NCBI GenBank assembly: GCA_031390045.1
Contig: JANMTB010000211.1
Span: 1 to 23,242 of the forward strand
Length of the DNA: 23,242 nucleotides
Reading direction: 5' to 3'
Source of the DNA: Aalborgiella sp031390045
GTDB lineage: Bacteria > Pseudomonadota > Gammaproteobacteria > Burkholderiales > Burkholderiaceae_C
Part shown: positions 1 to 8,643 of the stretch, piece by piece
Layout of the letters: each line of letters starts with the position of its first letter
Position numbering within the stretch: the first letter of the stretch is position 1
Program-made: the position numbers and the translations under genes
Notes under the pieces: generated by a model
Told to the model about the DNA's origin: nothing
Seen by the model: the letters and a program-made list of their open reading frames with translations, nothing else
Database searches by the model: none

Positions 1-327
1 GGCGCTTGGGACAATGCGAAAAAGTACATTGAAGACGGTAACCACGGCGGTAAAGGCTCGGAAGCGCACAAAGCAGCTGTGACTGGCGACACCGTGGGCG
101 ACCCGTACAAAGACACTGCAGGCCCTGCGATCAACCCACTGATCAAAATTATCAACATAGTGGCGCTTTTGATTGTGCCTTTGATGATGTCAATCCATGG
201 AGGCAAAGCGCCTAGTGCCACAGCTGTGATTACTCCTGCAGCTGTCGTTGCAGCACCCGTTGCTGCCTCACCTACCGCAGCAGCAGTACCGCCGGTAGCA
301 ACCCCAGCTGCTCCAGCTGCCAAGTAA
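1..327 (+). CDS. hppA: K+-insensitive proton-translocating pyrophosphatase, C-terminal part
   Basis: This is the 3' end of a gene that starts before the window. The enzyme is a polytopic inner-membrane pump that couples pyrophosphate hydrolysis to proton export. The visible residues include the conserved cytoplasmic segment GAWDNAKKYIEDG, then TGDTVGDPYKDTAGPAINP, then the last membrane helix IKIINIVALLIVPLMM. These are hallmark sequences of the H+-PPase C-terminus. After the helix comes an unusual tail of about 35 residues rich in Ala, Pro and Val. A strong intrinsic terminator follows about 50 bases after the stop, so the gene ends its transcription unit. The family assignment is secure; the proton specificity is inherited from the family. 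Confidence 0.93.
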   Translation, partial: GAWDNAKKYIEDGNHGGKGSEAHKAAVTGDTVGDPYKDTAGPAINPLIKIINIVALLIVPLMMSIHGGKAPSATAVITPAAVVAAPVAASPTAAAVPPVATPAAPAAK

Positions 328-376
328 TCGTGCCGATTGGAAGTGACCGTTCAGTTATAGCGGTCTAATTAACGGC

Positions 377-406
377 AAATAGCCCACTTTGGTGGGCTAT
401 TTTTTT
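377..406 (+). terminator. Rho-independent terminator after hppA
   Basis: An 11-bp perfect stem (377-387 with 392-402) closes a 4-base loop and runs into a T tract ending at 406. It lies 50 bases after the hppA stop and before fabA, so it ends hppA transcription. Confidence 0.9.
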
Positions 407-494
407 ACCCACATTTTTACGTCTATTTGCTTGAAAATCTCAAGTTATCATAGATTCGATAGATAATTAGCACTCATTATTGAAAATCATAAAA

Positions 495-1001
495 ATGACT
501 CAAAGACAAAATAGCTACACCTACGAAGAACTCATAGACTGTGGGAACGGCATAACATTTGGCGAGGGCAATGCCAAATTGCCGCTTCCTCCAATGCTGA
601 TGTTTGACCGTATCGTTTCCATCACGTCTGACGGGGGCAAGCATGGCAAAGGTCAAATCATTGCAGAGCTCGACATTCGGCCAGATTTATGGTTTTTTGA
701 TTGTCACTTTAAGGGTGACCCTGTCATGCCAGGCTGCTTAGGCCTAGATGCCATGTGGCAATTGATTGGATTCTTCTTAGGTTGGAGTGGCGGACCTGGT
801 CGAGGCCGTGCGCTTGGTTCTGGCGAGATTAAGTTTACTGGCGAAGTGTTACCGACTGCAAAGTTAGTGACCTACCGCATTGACCTCAACCGCCTTGTTA
901 TGCGCAAATTGGTGATGGGTGTGGCGGATGCAACTTTAGAAGTTGATGGCAAAGAAATTTATGCGGCTACGGATTTAAAAGTTGGCTTGTACACCAGTTA
1001 A
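495..1001 (+). CDS. fabA: 3-hydroxydecanoyl-ACP dehydratase/isomerase FabA
   Basis: FabA dehydrates 3-hydroxydecanoyl-ACP and isomerises the trans-2 product to cis-3-decenoyl-ACP, the branch point to unsaturated fatty acids, in the cytoplasm. The protein has 168 residues. It shows the hot-dog-fold active site with His71 in the CHFKGDPVMPGC segment and Asp85 in GLDAMWQL, at the positions found in Escherichia coli FabA. The ATG at 495 was chosen because its product begins MTQRQNSYTYEEL, matching the family N-terminus; a TTG at 480 in the same frame would add five residues without support. No strong Shine-Dalgarno sequence is visible. fabB follows after 42 bases, so the two probably share a transcript and act successively. 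A TTGAAA at 431-436 could be part of a promoter, but no well-spaced -10 box is clear. Confidence 0.95.
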   Translation: MTQRQNSYTYEELIDCGNGITFGEGNAKLPLPPMLMFDRIVSITSDGGKHGKGQIIAELDIRPDLWFFDCHFKGDPVMPGCLGLDAMWQLIGFFLGWSGGPGRGRALGSGEIKFTGEVLPTAKLVTYRIDLNRLVMRKLVMGVADATLEVDGKEIYAATDLKVGLYTS

Positions 1002-1043
1002 ACCAACCAAGCTTATTAAACTTAATCAATTATAGGATTACAC

Positions 1044-2285
1044 ATGCGTCGCGTCGTCGTCACCGGAATGGGCATTGTTTGCAGCATAGGCAACAACAAA
1101 GTGGAAGTATTAGACAGCTTGCAAGCTGGTCGCTCTGGCATCACGTTTCAACCCGAATATGAGAAGCAAGGTTTGCGTTCGCATGTGGCGGGTTCGGTCA
1201 AAAATTTAGATGTTGAAGCTTTGATTGACCGTAAATTAATGCGCTTCATGGCTAATGGTCATGCTTACGCTTGGATAGCCATGCAAGAAGCCATCGCAGA
1301 CGCAGGTTTAGCCGAAGACCAAGTATCTAACCTGCGTACAGGTTTGATTGTGGGTGCGGGTGGTGCTTCACACGAAAGTATCTCTGCGGGCATCGACACT
1401 TTGCGCGAAAAAGGTGTTAGACGAGTTGGCCCCTACATGGTGACCAAAGCTATGGCTAGCGGCGTGTCAGCCTGCTTAGCAACTGGCGCAAAAATCAAAG
1501 GCGTGAATTACAGCATCAGTTCAGCCTGCGCAACCAGTGCGCATTGCATAGGTGCGGGTGCAGAGCAGATTCAACTGGGCAAGCAAGACATTGTGTTTGC
1601 CGGTGGCGCAGAAGAAGAACATTGGACTTTATCTTTCATGTTTGATGCGATGGGCGCTTTGTCTAGCAAGTACAACCTAACACCTGATAAAGCCTCGCGC
1701 ACTTATGATACTGATCGTGATGGTTTCGTCATCTCCGGTGGCGGGGGTATTTTGGTATTAGAAGAATACGAACATGCCAAAGCGCGTGGTGCGAAAATCT
1801 ACGCTGAATTGGTCGGCTATGGCGCAACGTCAGACGGTTACGACATGGTTGCACCTTCCGGCGAAGGTGCACAGCGTTGCATGCAAATGGCATTGCTAGA
1901 TGCGAATGGCAAAGATGTCGGTCAAGTTGACTACGTTAATACCCACGGCACCAGCACGCCCGTGGGCGATGTGAAAGAAATTGAAGCGATTCGTGCCGTG
2001 TTTGAAAATAAAACGCATAAAGTGCCGCACATTGCATCCACCAAATCATTGACAGGGCACGCTTTGGGAGCAGCTGGGGTGAATGAAGCGATTTACACTT
2101 TGTTGATGATGGAAAACAAGTTCATCGCGGCTTCTGCGAATATTGACAATCTTGACCCCGCTGCGGAAGATTTGCCGATTGTTCGCCAGCGTATCGACAA
2201 CGTGAACATTCAAACGGCGTTGTCGAACAGCTTCGGCTTTGGAGGGACAAACGCCACGTTGACATTTTCACGCAAAGGTCTGTAA
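1044..2285 (+). CDS. fabB: 3-oxoacyl-ACP synthase I FabB
   Basis: FabB is the condensing enzyme that elongates the cis-3-decenoyl-ACP made by FabA, committing it to unsaturated fatty acids. The 413-residue protein has the thiolase fold and a complete Cys-His-His triad: Cys162 in SSACATSAHCIG, His301 in NTHGTSTPVGD and His339 in SLTGHALGAAG, with Lys334 nearby. The C-terminal SNSFGFGGTNATL loop is also intact. The ATG is preceded by AGGA at a suitable distance. FabB rather than FabF is supported by the adjacency to fabA and by the N-terminal MRRVVVTGMGIVCSIGNN. The gene ends one base before the GTG of moaA, suggesting a shared transcript although the pathways are unrelated. Confidence 0.95.
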   Translation: MRRVVVTGMGIVCSIGNNKVEVLDSLQAGRSGITFQPEYEKQGLRSHVAGSVKNLDVEALIDRKLMRFMANGHAYAWIAMQEAIADAGLAEDQVSNLRTGLIVGAGGASHESISAGIDTLREKGVRRVGPYMVTKAMASGVSACLATGAKIKGVNYSISSACATSAHCIGAGAEQIQLGKQDIVFAGGAEEEHWTLSFMFDAMGALSSKYNLTPDKASRTYDTDRDGFVISGGGGILVLEEYEHAKARGAKIYAELVGYGATSDGYDMVAPSGEGAQRCMQMALLDANGKDVGQVDYVNTHGTSTPVGDVKEIEAIRAVFENKTHKVPHIASTKSLTGHALGAAGVNEAIYTLLMMENKFIAASANIDNLDPAAEDLPIVRQRIDNVNIQTALSNSFGFGGTNATLTFSRKGL

Positions 2286-2286
2286 A

Positions 2287-3498
2287 GTGACGTCAAAGCG
2301 CATCATCGTTTTGCATGACGAGCGCCAAGCTAACCTAGCTGAGCGTCCTCTAATGCAACTCGGCAACTTGAAGCCGGTATTAGCCAACGGTTTGCTAGCG
2401 GATCAGTTAGGGCGGCAGCTTCACGACTTGCGCATCAGCGTGACGGATCGATGTAACTTTCGCTGCAGCTATTGCATGCCCAAAGAGGTCTTCGACAAAA
2501 ACTACCCGTATTTGCCGCATTCGTCACTGCTAACGTTTGAAGAAATCACACGCTTAGCGCGCGTTTTCATGTCGCATGGCGTACGCAAAATCAGACTGAC
2601 GGGCGGCGAGCCGTTGCTGCGAAAAAATCTTGAAGTGTTGATTGAACAATTAGCCGCATTACGAACGCAAGACGGGAAAAAGTTAGATTTAACGTTAACG
2701 ACGAATGGATCTTTACTCGCTAAGAAAGCGATTGCACTCAAAGCCGCAGGTTTACAACGCGTCACCGTGAGCTTGGACGGTTTAGACGATGCTGTGTTTC
2801 GCAGCATGAACGATGTCGATTTTCCTGTGGCTGATGTGTTGGCTGGCATAGAAGCCGCACGCCAAGCTGGCTTAGGTTTAGATAAATACGGTAACTTCAG
2901 CGGTATCAAAATCAACATGGTAGTCAAGCGCGGCACAAATGCTGATCAGATTTTGCCTATGGCTAGGCACTTCAGAGGCACGGGCATGGTACTGCGTTTC
3001 ATTGAATACATGGATGTGGGCGCCACCAATGGCTGGCGCATGGATGATGTGTTACCGTCATCAGAGGTGATAAAGCTCATTCAATCTGAAATGCCATTGG
3101 TTGAATTGGAACCATCACAGGCTGGCGAAACAGCGCAGCGCTGGGGCTATGCAGATGCTCAGGGCAAACACGACCCGAGCTTGGGTGAAATCGGCGTGAT
3201 CAGTAGCGTGACGCAAGCTTTTTGTAGCGACTGCAACCGCGCCAGATTATCGACTGAAGGTAAATTGTATTTATGCTTGTTTGCTAGCCAAGGTTATGAC
3301 TTGCGGCCTTTGCTGCGCGATACCACCTTGAATGAATCGAGTGATAGCACCAAAGATGCAACGATTACCACTGCGCTTGCACATATCTGGCAGAGTAGAA
3401 CCGATCGATACTCAGAATTACGCAGCAGTATGCCCGCAGATACTTCATCTGCAGTAGATTCGCCCAAGCGCGTTGAGATGAGCTACATTGGTGGATAA
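2287..3498 (+). CDS. moaA: GTP 3',8-cyclase MoaA
   Basis: MoaA is a radical SAM enzyme that, with MoaC, converts GTP to cyclic pyranopterin monophosphate, the first step of molybdenum cofactor synthesis. The radical SAM cluster motif CNFRCSYC supplies Cys56, Cys60 and Cys63. The second 4Fe-4S cluster is bound by Cys313, Cys316 and Cys330 in the CSDCNRARLSTEGKLYLC region. The glycine-rich KIRLTGGEPLL motif is present, and the protein ends in the functional Gly-Gly tail (SYIGG). The start is a GTG one base after the fabB stop, which suggests translational coupling; an ATG at 2353 would remove 22 residues and still leave the core intact. With 403 residues it is somewhat long, through an N-terminal extension typical of Burkholderiales. 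moaC, moaD and moaE are not in the window. Confidence 0.94.
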   Translation: MTSKRIIVLHDERQANLAERPLMQLGNLKPVLANGLLADQLGRQLHDLRISVTDRCNFRCSYCMPKEVFDKNYPYLPHSSLLTFEEITRLARVFMSHGVRKIRLTGGEPLLRKNLEVLIEQLAALRTQDGKKLDLTLTTNGSLLAKKAIALKAAGLQRVTVSLDGLDDAVFRSMNDVDFPVADVLAGIEAARQAGLGLDKYGNFSGIKINMVVKRGTNADQILPMARHFRGTGMVLRFIEYMDVGATNGWRMDDVLPSSEVIKLIQSEMPLVELEPSQAGETAQRWGYADAQGKHDPSLGEIGVISSVTQAFCSDCNRARLSTEGKLYLCLFASQGYDLRPLLRDTTLNESSDSTKDATITTALAHIWQSRTDRYSELRSSMPADTSSAVDSPKRVEMSYIGG

Positions 3499-4120
3499 AA
3501 ACGAGATCACTGGGATAGTGCTTGCTGGTGGTCGCGGTAGCCGCATGGGAGGAATCGATAAAGGATTGCAGCTCTACAAAGGCATAGCCCTAGCGAAACA
3601 TGCTATTCAACAGTTGCAGCCACAAGTTGGGGTCATGTTGATCAACGCTAACCGCAACTTAGAAGAGTATGGAGCTTGGGGAAAGCAGTTTGCAGCAAAC
3701 GTCATCGTCGATGATCTCGCTGACTTTGCAGGGCCTTTGGCGGGATTTTTGGTTGGTTTAGAGTCTTGCAAAACGTCCTATTTGATGACGGTTCCTTGCG
3801 ACACACCGCGCTTCCCAGCAGATTTAGTGAGCCGATTGGGTGATGCTTTAATACAAAAAAATGCTGAGATCGCGATGGTGAGCAGCCCTGACGAAGAAGG
3901 TGTTTTGCGTCATCAGCCCGTATTTTGTTTGATGAAACGGGAACTTGTAGAGAGCTTAAAAGCGTTTACGGATGCAGGTGGTCGCAAAATTGGTGCCTGG
4001 GCAGCACAGAATAAACTCGTACGAGTTGACTTTAACGAAACACATGACGACCCAAAAGCTTTTTTTAACGCCAATACCTTAGAAGATTTACAGCAATTGA
4101 GTGCCTATGAAAAGCATTGA
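3491..4120 (+). CDS. mobA: Molybdenum cofactor guanylyltransferase MobA
   Basis: MobA transfers GMP from GTP to molybdopterin to form the guanine dinucleotide cofactor used by DMSO-reductase-family enzymes. The N-terminal nucleotide-binding signature LAGGRGSRMGGIDKG lies at residues 11-25, and the family motifs DLADFAGPLAG and CDTPRFP follow. The length of about 209 residues fits the family. The GTG at 3491 was chosen and overlaps the end of moaA by 8 bases; a TTG at 3488 is equally possible from sequence alone. A purine-rich GAGATGAG stretch upstream can act as ribosome binding site. The gene sits between moaA and moeA in a tight cluster, and its 3' end overlaps the start of moeA. Confidence 0.9.
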   Translation: MDKNEITGIVLAGGRGSRMGGIDKGLQLYKGIALAKHAIQQLQPQVGVMLINANRNLEEYGAWGKQFAANVIVDDLADFAGPLAGFLVGLESCKTSYLMTVPCDTPRFPADLVSRLGDALIQKNAEIAMVSSPDEEGVLRHQPVFCLMKRELVESLKAFTDAGGRKIGAWAAQNKLVRVDFNETHDDPKAFFNANTLEDLQQLSAYEKH

Positions 4121-5408
4121 TCAAATTGCTGCTGAACTTGCTGGCTACGACCCAAATTCGTTAAGAGCCGATAAAGTCAATGCCTTTCTCGCTGAGCTAG
4201 TTAGCCCAGTCACGCACATTGAGACTCTTAGTTTATTCGACGCATTAAATCGCATTTTGGCCGAGGATGTGATTTCACCAATTAGCGTACCCCCGCATGA
4301 CAATTCGGCCATGGATGGTTTCGCATTTGATGGCGCGCAGCTTGGTGAGGAAAATTCGCTAGAGCTGACAGTGGTAGGAACTGCTTTCGCAGGCAAAGCA
4401 TGGCAAGGCTCTGTAAAACAAGGCGAATGCCTCAAAATCATGACTGGGGCAATCATGCCCGATGGCCTCGATACGGTTGTGCCGCAGGAAATGGTGACCT
4501 TTAACTCGGAAAAAACACGAGTAACCATTGCACCAAAAGTATTGCGACTAGGAGATAACCGACGCAAAGCTGGTGAAGATTTGCAACAAGGCTCGCCCGC
4601 TTTATTAAAAGGTGCTTTGCTTGCGCCTGCTGCGCTTGGATTAATCGCCAGTTTGGGCTTAGCTACAGTCCATGTTTACCGCAAAGTACGCGTTGCTTAT
4701 TTTTCTACGGGCGATGAAATTCTAAGTTTAGGTGAAGCGCCACGCGAAGGCGCGGTCTATGACAGCAACCGATACACGGTTTTTGGTCTACTGACGCGCA
4801 TGGGCTGTGATGTGATTGATATGGGCGTGGTGCGGGATGAACCCGCTTTGCTTGAAGCGGCTTTTGCACAAGCTGCAAACATGGCTGATGCTGTTATCAC
4901 CAGCGGTGGCGTTAGTGTGGGTGAAGCAGATTACACCCGCGCCATGATGAAAAAACTGGCTTCAGAATCAACTGATGACTCTGGCGGTGTTGCTTTCTGG
5001 CGTATCGCTATGCGGCCAGGACGTCCCATGGCGGTTGGTCGCATTGGAGCCAAGTCATCGGTATTGTTTGGTTTGCCAGGCAACCCTGTAGCCGTGATGG
5101 TGACCTTCTTGGCATTTGTGCGCCCTGCACTTTTGCGTATGATGGGCTCGACTGCATCTAATCTGCCCTTACTAAAAGCGCGCAGCACAGAAGCGATTCG
5201 TAAAAAACCGGGGCGTACCGAGTACCAACGCGGCACAGTCTCAACAGCACCAGACGGAACCCTAGAAGTCAGAACTACTGGCAACCAAGGCTCAGGCGTC
5301 TTGAGTTCTATGGTGCAAGCCAATGGCTTGATAGTGCTTCATCACGATCAAAGCTCAGTTGCTGTTGGCGATGAGATTGATGTGATGATGTTTGATGGCG
5401 TGATTTAA
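4107..5408 (+). CDS. moeA: Molybdopterin molybdenumtransferase MoeA
   Basis: MoeA inserts molybdate into adenylylated molybdopterin, completing the molybdenum cofactor. The protein of about 433 residues has the expected layout: an N-terminal domain with the PPHDNSAMDGFA motif at residues 62-73, the MogA-like catalytic domain with STGDEIL, VYDSNRYT, ITSGGVSVGEADY and LFGLPGNPVAVMV, and a C-terminal domain ending around GNQGSGVLSSMVQANGL. The ATG at 4107 overlaps the mobA stop by 14 bases; a GTG two codons earlier is the alternative. It is the last gene of the forward run fabA-fabB-moaA-mobA-moeA and converges on the RND operon. Confidence 0.94.
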   Translation: MKSIDQIAAELAGYDPNSLRADKVNAFLAELVSPVTHIETLSLFDALNRILAEDVISPISVPPHDNSAMDGFAFDGAQLGEENSLELTVVGTAFAGKAWQGSVKQGECLKIMTGAIMPDGLDTVVPQEMVTFNSEKTRVTIAPKVLRLGDNRRKAGEDLQQGSPALLKGALLAPAALGLIASLGLATVHVYRKVRVAYFSTGDEILSLGEAPREGAVYDSNRYTVFGLLTRMGCDVIDMGVVRDEPALLEAAFAQAANMADAVITSGGVSVGEADYTRAMMKKLASESTDDSGGVAFWRIAMRPGRPMAVGRIGAKSSVLFGLPGNPVAVMVTFLAFVRPALLRMMGSTASNLPLLKARSTEAIRKKPGRTEYQRGTVSTAPDGTLEVRTTGNQGSGVLSSMVQANGLIVLHHDQSSVAVGDEIDVMMFDGVI

Positions 5409-5430
5409 GCGCTTTAACAATAAAATCCCC

Positions 5431-5453
5431 TACTCAAAACAAGAGTATCTTTT
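5431..5453 (+). terminator. Weak candidate terminator after moeA
   Basis: A 5-bp stem (TACTC at 5431-5435 with GAGTA at 5443-5447) is followed by TCTTTT. It lies between the converging moeA and RND permease genes. The stem is short, so this is only a candidate. Confidence 0.3.
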
Positions 5454-5469
5454 ACCCAGACGATTGATA

Positions 5470-8400
5470 CTACTTCGCTACGTATTCAGGCTGAATATTC
5501 GGCAAATGACCCGAAGTTGGTGATAAATTCTCTACCGTTGTGTTCGCTCCAGGTATCGTTTTACGCGCAAAGATGCTGTACATGGTTGGTACCACAAATA
5601 TGGTTAATAGTGTGCCCAAAGACATACCGCCAACGATAACCCAGCCGATTTGAATGCGACTCTCAGCACCTGCACCTGTTGATAATGCTAGCGGAAGTGC
5701 TCCTAAAACCATAGCGCCTGTTGTCATCAAAATAGGACGCAATCGCTGTGAAGATGCTTTGATCAAAGCTTCAGTCATTGACAAACCAGCACTGCGCAAC
5801 TGGTTGGTAAATTCAACAATCAAGATACCGTGCTTGGTAATTAAACCCACCAAGGTAATCAATCCGATTTGAGAATAAACGTTGAGTGAGCCACCCGTCC
5901 ATTGCAAAGCCAAGAGCGCACCAATCATTGACATAGGCACTGAAAGCATGATGACGAAAGGATCTATAAAACTTTCAAACTGTGCAGCTAAAACCAAGAA
6001 GATGAATAAAAGAGCCAAAGCGAATACCAAACCCAGCGAACCCTGTGAGTTTTTAAACTCACGTAAACTGCCGTTCAAATCAGTGCTGTAACCAGGTTTA
6101 AGCACTTTCGCTGCTGTGGCATCCAAAAATTCGAGCGCTTGACCTTGTGAATAGTTTGGCGCGAGATTGGCGGTGATAGAAACTGATCGACGCTGGCCAA
6201 AGTGGTTAAGCTCGCGCGGCGCAACTGATTCACGGACTTTGACCAATGCCGACAAAGGAATCATAGCTTCATTGCGACCACGCACGAATATTTTTTCAAT
6301 ATCATCGGGGGTGTCTCTGCCAGAGGCTTGCGTTTGGACTATCACGTCATACTGGTCTGCATCTCGTTTGTATCGCGTTACCTGCCTGCCGCCCAGCATG
6401 GTCTCAATCGCACGTGCGACGACTTCGACACTCACACCCAGATCACTGGCTTTAGCACGATCGACATCAATTTTTAGCTCGGGTTTGTTCAAACGCAAAT
6501 CAATATCAGGCGTTAGAAATCCAGGATTTTTAGCAATTTCATCCATGAATTGACGTGTCACAGCATTGAGATTTTGATAACTCTCTGACGTTACCAATAC
6601 AAAGTTGATTGGTCGCTCACGGAAACCCTGACCCAACGACGGTGGTGTGATCGGAAAAGCGGTAACACCAGCTAAACTACTGAATCCAGGCTGCATTTCA
6701 CGCGCGAGTTCAAGCGTCGTCTTCTTTCGTTGATCCCAATCGACAGCTCTGTAAAACACATTTGCCTGAGATACCGTAGGATTTCCAGCAGTTACAAAAA
6801 TACGATCAAATTCAGGATATTTTTGTCCCATCTTTTCCATCGCGTTAACATAGCGCGACGTGAAATCAAGTGTCGAACCATCTGGTGCATTGACCACGGC
6901 CAAGATAACGCCACGATCCTCTAAAGGTGAAAGCTCTCGCTTCATGTTGGGCAAAATCAAATAGATGGAATAAGCGCAAATCACCATCACGCCCAACACA
7001 ATCCAGCGCGTGTTTAAAAAAGTTCTTTTGACAGATGCAAGCACCCCCCGTTGTTGATACTTAGTATCAAAACCTGTAGTCACTAACCAGCGCAAAACGG
7101 TGGTGTAGCCGTTTGTAATGCCAGTCAATACTTTTTCCATACCCCTGTCAAACCAGTTGGGGTTGGGGTTGTGTTTTAGCAGCAAGGAACACATCATGGG
7201 CGACAAGGTCAAAGCTACAAAACCTGACACAACGACCGCCCCAGCCAAAGCCAAAGCAAACTCGACGAATAATCGCCCCGTTCGCCCAGGTGTGAATGCG
7301 AGCGGCGCATAAACGGCCACCAAGGTAGCCGTCATCGTCACCACGGCAAAACCTACTTCACGCACACCTTTAATAGCTGCAGAAAATGGATCTAAACCTT
7401 CTTCTATATGTCGATAAATATTCTCTAAAACCACAATCGCGTCATCGACCACCAAACCTATCGCCAACACCAAGGCCAACAAGGTCAACGTATTGATCGT
7501 AAAACCTGCCAACGCCATCATGGCGAATGCGCCAATCAAACTGACAGGGATGGTGATGATAGGAATGATAGAAGCACGGAAGGTACGCAAGAATACAAAA
7601 ATCACCAAAGCCACCAAAACGATAGCTTCAACAATCGTTTTATAGACGTTGCTGATTGATTTTTCGATAAACACCGAGTTATCGTTGGCAACGTCAATGG
7701 TCATATCCGCTGGTAAATCTGCCTTTAGTTTGGGCATCATGTCGCGTACACCTTTGGACAAGACCAAAGGGTTAGCCGTTGCTTGACGAATCACACCCAC
7801 AGAAATCGCATATTTTCCGTTCAATCGCACTGAGCTGCGCTCTTCAGCTGGGCCTTCTTGAATACGCGCCACATCACGCATTTTTACGGGAAAGCCATTC
7901 ACCGTTTTGATCACAATATCGGCAAATTGCCCCGCTTTTTCTAAACTGGTTTGCGAAGTGACACTAAATTCGCGCGTACTAGATTCAATGCGACCGGCCG
8001 GGATTTCAATGTTATTCCGCCGAATGGCATCTTCCGCATCTTGCGTTGTTAATTTATAGGCAGCGAGTTTGTCGGTATCCAGCCAAACGCGCATGGCATA
8101 TTTGCGTTCACCAAAAATCCGCACATCTGCAGCGCCGGTAACAGTCTGCAGCCGAGGTTTAACAATCCGATTCACCAAATCGTTGATTTGTAGCGGATTC
8201 ATAGTGTCACTCGAAAATGCAAGCCAAATAACCGGAAAAGCATCTGATTCGACTTTGGCAATCACAGGTTCTTCAATAGCTGCTGGCAAACGGTTACGTA
8301 CGCGTGAGGTGCGGTCACGCACTTCAGCCGCAGCAGAATCAGCATCTTTTTCTAAGCGAAAGCGAACGCTGATTTGCGCTTGCTCAGCACGACTTACTGA

Positions 8401-8643
8401 GGTAATCACATCAACAGCATCTATGCCAGCGATTGAATCTTCCAGCGTTTTGGCAATTTGAGACTCAACAACTTCAGCAGAAGCACCAGGGTAGCGCACG
8501 CTGACGGTTACCACCGGTTCGTCAATTTTGGGATATTCTCTGACTGACAAGCGCGTAAAGCTGACGGCGCCAATCAACACCACAAGGAGTGATAAAACCG
8601 TAGCTAGTACGGGTCTGCGAATCGAGGTTTCAGCGAGTTGCAT
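5470..8643 (-). CDS. RND multidrug efflux permease (HAE1/AcrB-type)
   Basis: This 1057-residue protein is the proton-driven inner-membrane permease of a tripartite RND pump. It starts with the first membrane helix (RRPVLATVLSLLVVLIGAVSF), followed by a large periplasmic loop with YPKIDEPVVTVSVRYPGAS. The second group of helices carries the proton-relay pair Asp400-Asp401 in GLVVDDAIVVLENIYRH. A second large loop and a second helix group with the relay lysine in ITKHGILIVEF follow. The ATG is preceded by AGGA and overlaps the stop of the membrane fusion gene by one base (TGATG), so the two are co-translated. Length and motifs fit the HAE1 family, which mostly exports hydrophobic drugs; the substrate cannot be read from sequence. 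There is no outer-membrane channel gene nearby, so the pump must use one encoded elsewhere. Confidence 0.93.
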   Translation of the reverse strand: MQLAETSIRRPVLATVLSLLVVLIGAVSFTRLSVREYPKIDEPVVTVSVRYPGASAEVVESQIAKTLEDSIAGIDAVDVITSVSRAEQAQISVRFRLEKDADSAAAEVRDRTSRVRNRLPAAIEEPVIAKVESDAFPVIWLAFSSDTMNPLQINDLVNRIVKPRLQTVTGAADVRIFGERKYAMRVWLDTDKLAAYKLTTQDAEDAIRRNNIEIPAGRIESSTREFSVTSQTSLEKAGQFADIVIKTVNGFPVKMRDVARIQEGPAEERSSVRLNGKYAISVGVIRQATANPLVLSKGVRDMMPKLKADLPADMTIDVANDNSVFIEKSISNVYKTIVEAIVLVALVIFVFLRTFRASIIPIITIPVSLIGAFAMMALAGFTINTLTLLALVLAIGLVVDDAIVVLENIYRHIEEGLDPFSAAIKGVREVGFAVVTMTATLVAVYAPLAFTPGRTGRLFVEFALALAGAVVVSGFVALTLSPMMCSLLLKHNPNPNWFDRGMEKVLTGITNGYTTVLRWLVTTGFDTKYQQRGVLASVKRTFLNTRWIVLGVMVICAYSIYLILPNMKRELSPLEDRGVILAVVNAPDGSTLDFTSRYVNAMEKMGQKYPEFDRIFVTAGNPTVSQANVFYRAVDWDQRKKTTLELAREMQPGFSSLAGVTAFPITPPSLGQGFRERPINFVLVTSESYQNLNAVTRQFMDEIAKNPGFLTPDIDLRLNKPELKIDVDRAKASDLGVSVEVVARAIETMLGGRQVTRYKRDADQYDVIVQTQASGRDTPDDIEKIFVRGRNEAMIPLSALVKVRESVAPRELNHFGQRRSVSITANLAPNYSQGQALEFLDATAAKVLKPGYSTDLNGSLREFKNSQGSLGLVFALALLFIFLVLAAQFESFIDPFVIMLSVPMSMIGALLALQWTGGSLNVYSQIGLITLVGLITKHGILIVEFTNQLRSAGLSMTEALIKASSQRLRPILMTTGAMVLGALPLALSTGAGAESRIQIGWVIVGGMSLGTLLTIFVVPTMYSIFARKTIPGANTTVENLSPTSGHLPNIQPEYVAK

